Shown here: positions 40,959 to 46,012 of the stretch, piece after piece
Layout of the letters: each line of letters opens with the position of its first letter
Numbering within the stretch: the first letter of the stretch is position 1
Source: an uncultured Prochlorococcus sp.
Lineage (GTDB): Bacteria; Cyanobacteriota; Cyanobacteriia; PCC-6307; Cyanobiaceae
Length of the DNA stretch: 46,012 bases
Direction: 5' to 3'
Assembly (NCBI GenBank): GCA_902534675.1
Contig: CACAQQ010000006.1
Coordinates: 1 to 46,012, forward strand
Position numbers and translations under genes: made by a program
Notes under the pieces: generated by a model
What the model saw: the letters and a program-made list of their open reading frames with translations, nothing else
Database searches by the model: none
Told to the model about the DNA's origin: nothing

Positions 40959-42722
40959 GTGACTCTTACTTCGAGATCCTTTTCAAAGGATAGTTCAAAA
41001 TATGAAAATCCAGTTTGGATAACTGGTGCAGATGCATTAATGGATTCTTTAAAGATTCATGGGGTAAAGGTTATATTTGGATATCCTGGAGGAGCCATAC
41101 TACCAATATATGACGCTGTTCATAAGGCAGAACAGAATGGTTGGTTAAAGCATTATATGGTAAGGCATGAACAAGGTGGTTCACATGCTGCAGATGGATA
41201 CGCAAGATCTACAGGTGAAGTAGGAATATGTTTTGGGACTTCAGGTCCTGGGGCAACAAATTTGGTGACAGGAATCGCAACCGCCCAAATGGATTCAGTA
41301 CCTCTAGTAGTAGTAACTGGTCAAGTTCCAAGACCTGCTATAGGTACAGATGCTTTTCAAGAAACTGATATTTTTGGAATAACTCTTCCAATAGTTAAGC
41401 ATTCATGGGTAATAAGAGATCCTTCAGATATCGCTAGAGTAGTTTCAGAAGCTTTTTTAATTGCATCTTCTGGAAGGCCTGGCCCTGTTTTAATAGATAT
41501 ACCTAAAGATGTAGGTCAGGAGTTCTTTAATTACCAAAGAGTTTTGCCTGGTGAGATTATTCCTAAAGGTTTTAAGAGGAATGGAGAAATTAATGATTGC
41601 GATATCAATAAAGCAATTAAATTAATAGAAGATTCTGAAAGACCTCTTCTTTACGTAGGAGGTGGGGCAATATCTTCAGGGGCACATGATGAAATAAGAA
41701 CTTTGGCGAAGAATTATCAAATACCAGTTACTACAACCTTAATGGGGAAGGGCGCTTTTGATGAAAAAGATAATTTATCAGTAGGGATGTTAGGAATGCA
41801 CGGCACTGCTTACGCAAATTTTGCTGTTACAGAATGCGATCTTTTAATTGCTATTGGAGCTAGATTTGATGATAGGGTGACAGGAAAATTAGATACTTTT
41901 GCACCTTATGCAAAGGTAATTCATATAGATATTGACCCAGCAGAAGTTAATAAAAATAGACGTGTAGATCTTGCAATTGTTTCTGATGTTTCAAAAGCTG
42001 TTCAAAAAATTAATGAACAGTCTCTAATTAACAAATTTACTTTTCAAACGAAAAACTGGTTAGAAAAAATTGATTTCTGGAAAAGTAAACACCCTTTATA
42101 TGACCCGCCTAAAGAAGGAGAAATTTATCCTCAGGAAGTTCTCTTAAAAGTGAGGGAACTTTCACCAGAAGCTTATGTGACTACAGATGTAGGACAACAT
42201 CAGATGTGGGCTGCTCAATATCTTAGGAATTCCCCAAGAAAATGGATTAGTAGTGCAGGCTTAGGAACTATGGGTTTTGGATTGCCAGCAGCAATTGGAG
42301 TAAAAGCAGCCTTACCTAATTCAGATGTGATTTGTATTGCAGGAGATGCAAGTGTCTTAATGAATATTCAGGAATTAGGAACTTTATCTCAGTATGGTCT
42401 AAAAGTGAAATTAATTATTATAAATAATCGCTGGCAAGGGATGGTAAGACAATGGCAGGAAAGTTTCTACGATGAAAGATATTCCTCATCTGATATGAGT
42501 TGTGGCGAACCTGATTTTGTAAAACTTGCTGAGTCTTTTGGAGTTAAAGGATACTTAATTTCTGATAGAGAACAATTACAGAATGAATTAAAAAATGCTC
42601 TTGATCATGATGGTCCTGCCTTGATTAATATCCTTGTCAGAAGAAGTGAAAATTGTTATCCAATGGTTCCTCCTGGTAAAAGTAATGCTCAAATGGTTGG
42701 ATATGTTAATTGTGAAGACTAA
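40959..42722 (+). CDS. ilvB: Acetolactate synthase large subunit
   Basis: [74 protein letters not shown]...[14 protein letters not shown]. Confidence 0.97.
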   Translation: MTLTSRSFSKDSSKYENPVWITGADALMDSLKIHGVKVIFGYPGGAILPIYDAVHKAEQNGWLKHYMVRHEQGGSHAADGYARSTGEVGICFGTSGPGATNLVTGIATAQMDSVPLVVVTGQVPRPAIGTDAFQETDIFGITLPIVKHSWVIRDPSDIARVVSEAFLIASSGRPGPVLIDIPKDVGQEFFNYQRVLPGEIIPKGFKRNGEINDCDINKAIKLIEDSERPLLYVGGGAISSGAHDEIRTLAKNYQIPVTTTLMGKGAFDEKDNLSVGMLGMHGTAYANFAVTECDLLIAIGARFDDRVTGKLDTFAPYAKVIHIDIDPAEVNKNRRVDLAIVSDVSKAVQKINEQSLINKFTFQTKNWLEKIDFWKSKHPLYDPPKEGEIYPQEVLLKVRELSPEAYVTTDVGQHQMWAAQYLRNSPRKWISSAGLGTMGFGLPAAIGVKAALPNSDVICIAGDASVLMNIQELGTLSQYGLKVKLIIINNRWQGMVRQWQESFYDERYSSSDMSCGEPDFVKLAESFGVKGYLISDREQLQNELKNALDHDGPALINILVRRSENCYPMVPPGKSNAQMVGYVNCED

Positions 42723-42790
42723 TTTTTTTTAAAATTCGTCATTTTTAAAAATCATCCTCCATATAATTTAAAAACTTAGATATTTCTGAA

Positions 42791-43141
42791 TTGCAAAAAT
42801 TATCAAAAATTTTAATTATAATCTGCTTGATTTTTAATAATCCTGTAATAGTTAATTCGGCTGAAATTCTTCAAATTAAAAGTTCAAATACTATTTTGGT
42901 TGGGGATCAAAATAGGAATTTAACTATTGGTCTATTTTGTGTAGATGTAAATGAAAATGACGAACTCAAAGCAACTAATTTACTTAAAAGTGAATTCCCA
43001 AGGGGAAGCAAAGTAAAAATAAAACCTTTTGGTTTCAAAGAGAATGTATTGTTAGCAAAAGTTTTTAATGTTAAAGGTACCAAGGAGATGACTGAATTAT
43101 TAGTCGCTAAAGAATTAACTAGGAATATTTGCCCAAGTTAA
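42791..43141 (+). CDS. Exported small protein, degenerate staphylococcal-nuclease (SNase)-like fold
   Basis: Signal peptide LSKILIIICLIFNNPVIVNSAE; LTIGLFCVDVNENDELKATNLLKSEFPRGSKVKIKPFGFKENVLLAKVF resembles SNase strand/helix order. TTG start. Confidence 0.5.
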   Translation: MQKLSKILIIICLIFNNPVIVNSAEILQIKSSNTILVGDQNRNLTIGLFCVDVNENDELKATNLLKSEFPRGSKVKIKPFGFKENVLLAKVFNVKGTKEMTELLVAKELTRNICPS

Positions 43142-43147
43142 ATATAT

Positions 43148-43930
43148 TTATGAAGAAATAAAATTCCATTGCCTCGAGATTGTTTGACTTCTTCTCCAGG
43201 AATTAAATTCATTTTTTAATTCGTATGTGCATAAATTTGAGATTTCAATATTTGAATAAGGAATGTTCTCATTCAGAAGTTGTCTATAAGCAAATCTTTT
43301 AAGATCAAGTTTATTTAAATTTTGTTCTTTCAATTGATTTAAATCATTAAAACAAAGATCTTTATCAGTTCTAGTAAAATTAACTGCTATTTTTTTCATT
43401 TCTGACTTTCTATAAAATTCTTTAAGTGTCTTTTTGTCGACTAGATAATGTTCTTTCGATATTGCTGGCCCTATTGCAACAAGTAAATCATCTCTATAAG
43501 TACCTAAATTGTCAAAAATTTTAACCAGATTTTTTATTATTTTTTTTTCTAAGCCTTTTCTTCCACAATGTAAGGCCGCTACATTTCTTGTCCTTTTATC
43601 GGCAAAAAATATTGGCATGCAATCAGCCGTGTAAACCCATAAGTTTTGATTGAATTTATTGCCAATTAGACCATCTGCATCAGTCTTACTCCCTTCCTGT
43701 GAATGGGATCCTAACACAATCACATTACTGTGAATTTGATTGGAAACACAATTTATGTAATTTTCATTAAAGTGATTTCCTAATAATTCAATAAATTTCT
43801 CAGAGCTAGACTTTGTAAAGTAAGCATGTGGAAAATTATATTGACTAAGGATAGGTGATGAATAATACTCAAATTTTTTGCTTTGAATAAAAATTTTAGT
43901 TTTTGAGAAATATATTTCTTTGTAAGGAAT
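43148..43930 (-). CDS. pgeF: PgeF/YfiH laccase-domain protein (purine nucleoside phosphorylase/polyphenol oxidase family); probable ATT start
   Basis: YTADCMPIFFADK, AALHCGRKG. Reading frame is open and homologous-looking beyond the annotated GTG (43723) up to 43951: ...FPHAYFTKSSSSEKFIELLGNHFNENYINCVSNQIHSNVIVLGSH. Confidence 0.88.
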   Translation of the reverse strand: MPYKEIYFSKTKIFIQSKKFEYYSSPILSQYNFPHAYFTKSSSEKFIELLGNHFNENYINCVSNQIHSNVIVLGSHSQEGSKTDADGLIGNKFNQNLWVYTADCMPIFFADKRTRNVAALHCGRKGLEKKIIKNLVKIFDNLGTYRDDLLVAIGPAISKEHYLVDKKTLKEFYRKSEMKKIAVNFTRTDKDLCFNDLNQLKEQNLNKLDLKRFAYRQLLNENIPYSNIEISNLCTYELKNEFNSWRRSQTISRQWNFISS

Positions 43931-43951
43931 AGTCCTGCTCCTAACCTGATT

Positions 43952-44857
43952 TTATGAAATTAATTCAATATCTCTTAACATCCAGAATCCCGCAAATTTT
44001 TCAATATATGGAGTTGACTGTATAGAAATAAATTGATAACCGAAAGAATTTTTTTTATTCTCTAAAAACTTTATACTTAACGTTTTTGCATCTTTTTCTG
44101 GCAAATCTGTTACCAACCACTTATCGTCTTCTGAGGCTTCAAGAATGAGTTGGTTCTTATTTATAGTTAATTTAATAGGTTCTAAACAGCTGAACCATGC
44201 AGAAAGTGCTAAAGATCTCTTTTTGCTAAAAAGTCTTAATCCAGGAACTAATTCTTTATCGTTTAATGATTGCTGAATTGGGAAAATATCGCCAAATTCA
44301 ATAGGCCAATTTTGGGCTTTTTTTAGTTCGCCAACAGCTATTTCAGAGATAGTTAAAGCATCACCCCTAACTGCTTCTGGTAAAGGGTTAGGTTCATTTT
44401 CCATTGAAGAAGTAAAACTTGGAGCTAGTACGCCTTTTACATACCCTTTTTCCTTTGGATAAATCTCTTTTTCAAGAAATTCGATTCTATCCAATAATTC
44501 ATAGGTTCTTCTACTAACAAGGAACTCAATATTGACCGCTTCCAGAGATTTCTTTATTATTGACTTCATTGATGACCTCCAAAATCGAACTATTGAAGGT
44601 TTCGCCCACCCTTCTTTTTTTGCCTCAGTTAGTGCTTCTTTAAGAGCCTTTGTAAGCCATATCGAATTAACTTCATTAGCAGGGCACTTTTTATTCCAAA
44701 AAAAAATATCTTTTGTCTTATAACTTTTTGTAGAGCATATAATTAATTCCCATCTTTTTTTCCCATTTGCTTCAATTATTGGTCTCGAATAAAAGTCTAA
44801 TTCCCAATCTGACGCTTTTAATTCAAGACTAGGATCTGTTTTTTTATTAATGTTCAT
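43952..44857 (-). CDS. Tab2/Atab2-family RNA-binding protein (DUF1092)
   Basis: WELDFYSRPIIEANGKKRWELIICS, FWRSSMKSIIKKSLEAVNIEFLVSRRTYEL, LPEAVRGDALTISEIAVGEL. Confidence 0.87.
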   Translation of the reverse strand: MNINKKTDPSLELKASDWELDFYSRPIIEANGKKRWELIICSTKSYKTKDIFFWNKKCPANEVNSIWLTKALKEALTEAKKEGWAKPSIVRFWRSSMKSIIKKSLEAVNIEFLVSRRTYELLDRIEFLEKEIYPKEKGYVKGVLAPSFTSSMENEPNPLPEAVRGDALTISEIAVGELKKAQNWPIEFGDIFPIQQSLNDKELVPGLRLFSKKRSLALSAWFSCLEPIKLTINKNQLILEASEDDKWLVTDLPEKDAKTLSIKFLENKKNSFGYQFISIQSTPYIEKFAGFWMLRDIELIS

Positions 44858-46012
44858 GTATTTTTTTCTTTTTTATCGAAGAGTGCTTTAGTTTTTAGTG
44901 CTCTCTCTGTGGCTTCTTGCATAACTTTTTGTTTATCAATAATTAATTCTCCTGCAGAGTTCTCTAAAAGGGCTGTATTAAGACCAATGCGCCCTTTTTC
45001 GAGGTCAATTTCAGTTATTAAGGCTTTTATAGTTTCTCCTTCTCTAAAAATTTCTCGTAAAGAACGAATCGATCCATTTGTTAGTGCGGATTGATGAAGA
45101 AGTCCACTAGCTCCACCTAAATCAATAAAATATCCATATGGTTTTACTGTTAAGACTTTTCCTTCAATTAATTGCCCCAATTTTAGGCCTGTAAGTTTAG
45201 AGACTAATGATGCTTTTTTTTCGGAAAGAACTAATTTTCTGGATTCGGGATTCACCTCTAAAAAAGCCACTTTTAAATTTTTGCCAACAAAAGATTGATG
45301 ATCTTGACCATCTTCAAGTTGGGATCTTGGGATGAATCCTCTCAATCCATCTACATCGCATGTAAGCCCACCCCTGTTAAATCCGTTAATTAAAACATCA
45401 ATTAATTCTCCATTTTTTGCATAACTTGATACTTTCTCCCAACTCTGCCTAAGAATTAATGCCCGAGAACTCACAGTTACCATCCCATCAGCATTTTGTT
45501 CTTTGATAACCAAAACTTCCATTTCAAGACCTACAGAAAATTTTTCTTTAAAATTAGTTATAACGCCCAACCCACATTCTTTTTTTGGCATAAAGCCCGG
45601 AGCTTTCCCCCCAATGTCAACATATAGACCATCACTTTCAATTGCTATAACCTTACCTAAAATAGTTTCTCCTGTAGCCCCAATTGGTTCATTTGCATTT
45701 AAAGCCTCTAAAAAAGCACTTTCATCAAAATCGAATTCATCAACTGTTCTTTCTAATTGAAATCCTGTGTTTTGCTCAGAAAAATTAAGGGGCCTATTTA
45801 AATTTTGTTGTGAGTTATCAAAAGCTTTAACGTTTTCATAATTGCTCTCAATTTCTTTTAATGATTCATCTTTCAATATTTGAGGCTTATTTGCGATATT
45901 TTCGTTTTTAAGTTCTTCTTGCAAATTGGTTTCCTCATTCTGTTTCCCTTGAGATTTTTTTTGAGTATCTTTCTTGCTGATATGAAGAACCTGAAGGGGT
46001 TTCTTTAAATTT
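44854..46012 (-). CDS. rps1b: S1-domain RNA-binding protein (30S ribosomal protein S1-like); N-terminus beyond right edge
   Basis: Three S1 repeats (GETILGKVIAIESDGLYVDIGGKAPGFMPKKE; GELIDVLINGFNRGGLTCDVDGLRGFIPRSQLE; GQLIEGKVLTVKPYGYFIDLGGASGLLHQSAL). Frame stays open upstream of the annotated TTG (45924) to the window edge, reading ...LKKPLQVLHISKKDTQKKSQGKQNEETN. Confidence 0.85.
   Translation of the reverse strand, partial: NLKKPLQVLHISKKDTQKKSQGKQNEETNLQEELKNENIANKPQILKDESLKEIESNYENVKAFDNSQQNLNRPLNFSEQNTGFQLERTVDEFDFDESAFLEALNANEPIGATGETILGKVIAIESDGLYVDIGGKAPGFMPKKECGLGVITNFKEKFSVGLEMEVLVIKEQNADGMVTVSSRALILRQSWEKVSSYAKNGELIDVLINGFNRGGLTCDVDGLRGFIPRSQLEDGQDHQSFVGKNLKVAFLEVNPESRKLVLSEKKASLVSKLTGLKLGQLIEGKVLTVKPYGYFIDLGGASGLLHQSALTNGSIRSLREIFREGETIKALITEIDLEKGRIGLNTALLENSAGELIIDKQKVMQEATERALKTKALFDKKEKNT

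Overview
The window reads as a gene-dense, strongly AT-rich stretch of picocyanobacterial chromosome. The gene content and protein character most resemble a high-light Prochlorococcus; this assignment is from recall, not a search. About 50 protein genes are supported: tetrapyrrole and B12 synthesis (hemL, hemC, hemH, cobK, cobO), the principal sigma factor, priA, argB, ssb, purA, psb27, proS, two family I pyrophosphatases, lepB, ftsI, tal, frr, pyrH, a tyrosine recombinase, ilvB, pgeF, a Tab2-family gene, an S1-domain gene running off the right edge, and a YajQ-family gene entering from the left. I see no rRNA, tRNA, CRISPR array, IS element, prophage or defence island, so this is mostly ordinary core genome and I do not claim a wholly new system. 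The signals most worth a second look are: (1) a small bitopic coiled-coil ORF overlapping ftsI, with the position and topology of the division protein FtsL; (2) two pyrophosphatase paralogs, where the cyanobacterial-type copy has lost catalytic residues (D67A and Y141S, E. coli numbering) and the divergent copy keeps them all; (3) a pgeF gene with no ATG/GTG/TTG at its conserved N-terminus but an ATT codon 7 nt after AGGAG; (4) a structured, 6S-like RNA candidate with its own promoter between divergent sigA and priA; (5) Psb27 without its lipidation cysteine; (6) a solitary intact tyrosine recombinase among housekeeping genes; (7) an internal lipobox-like motif in a DUF3153-type protein.
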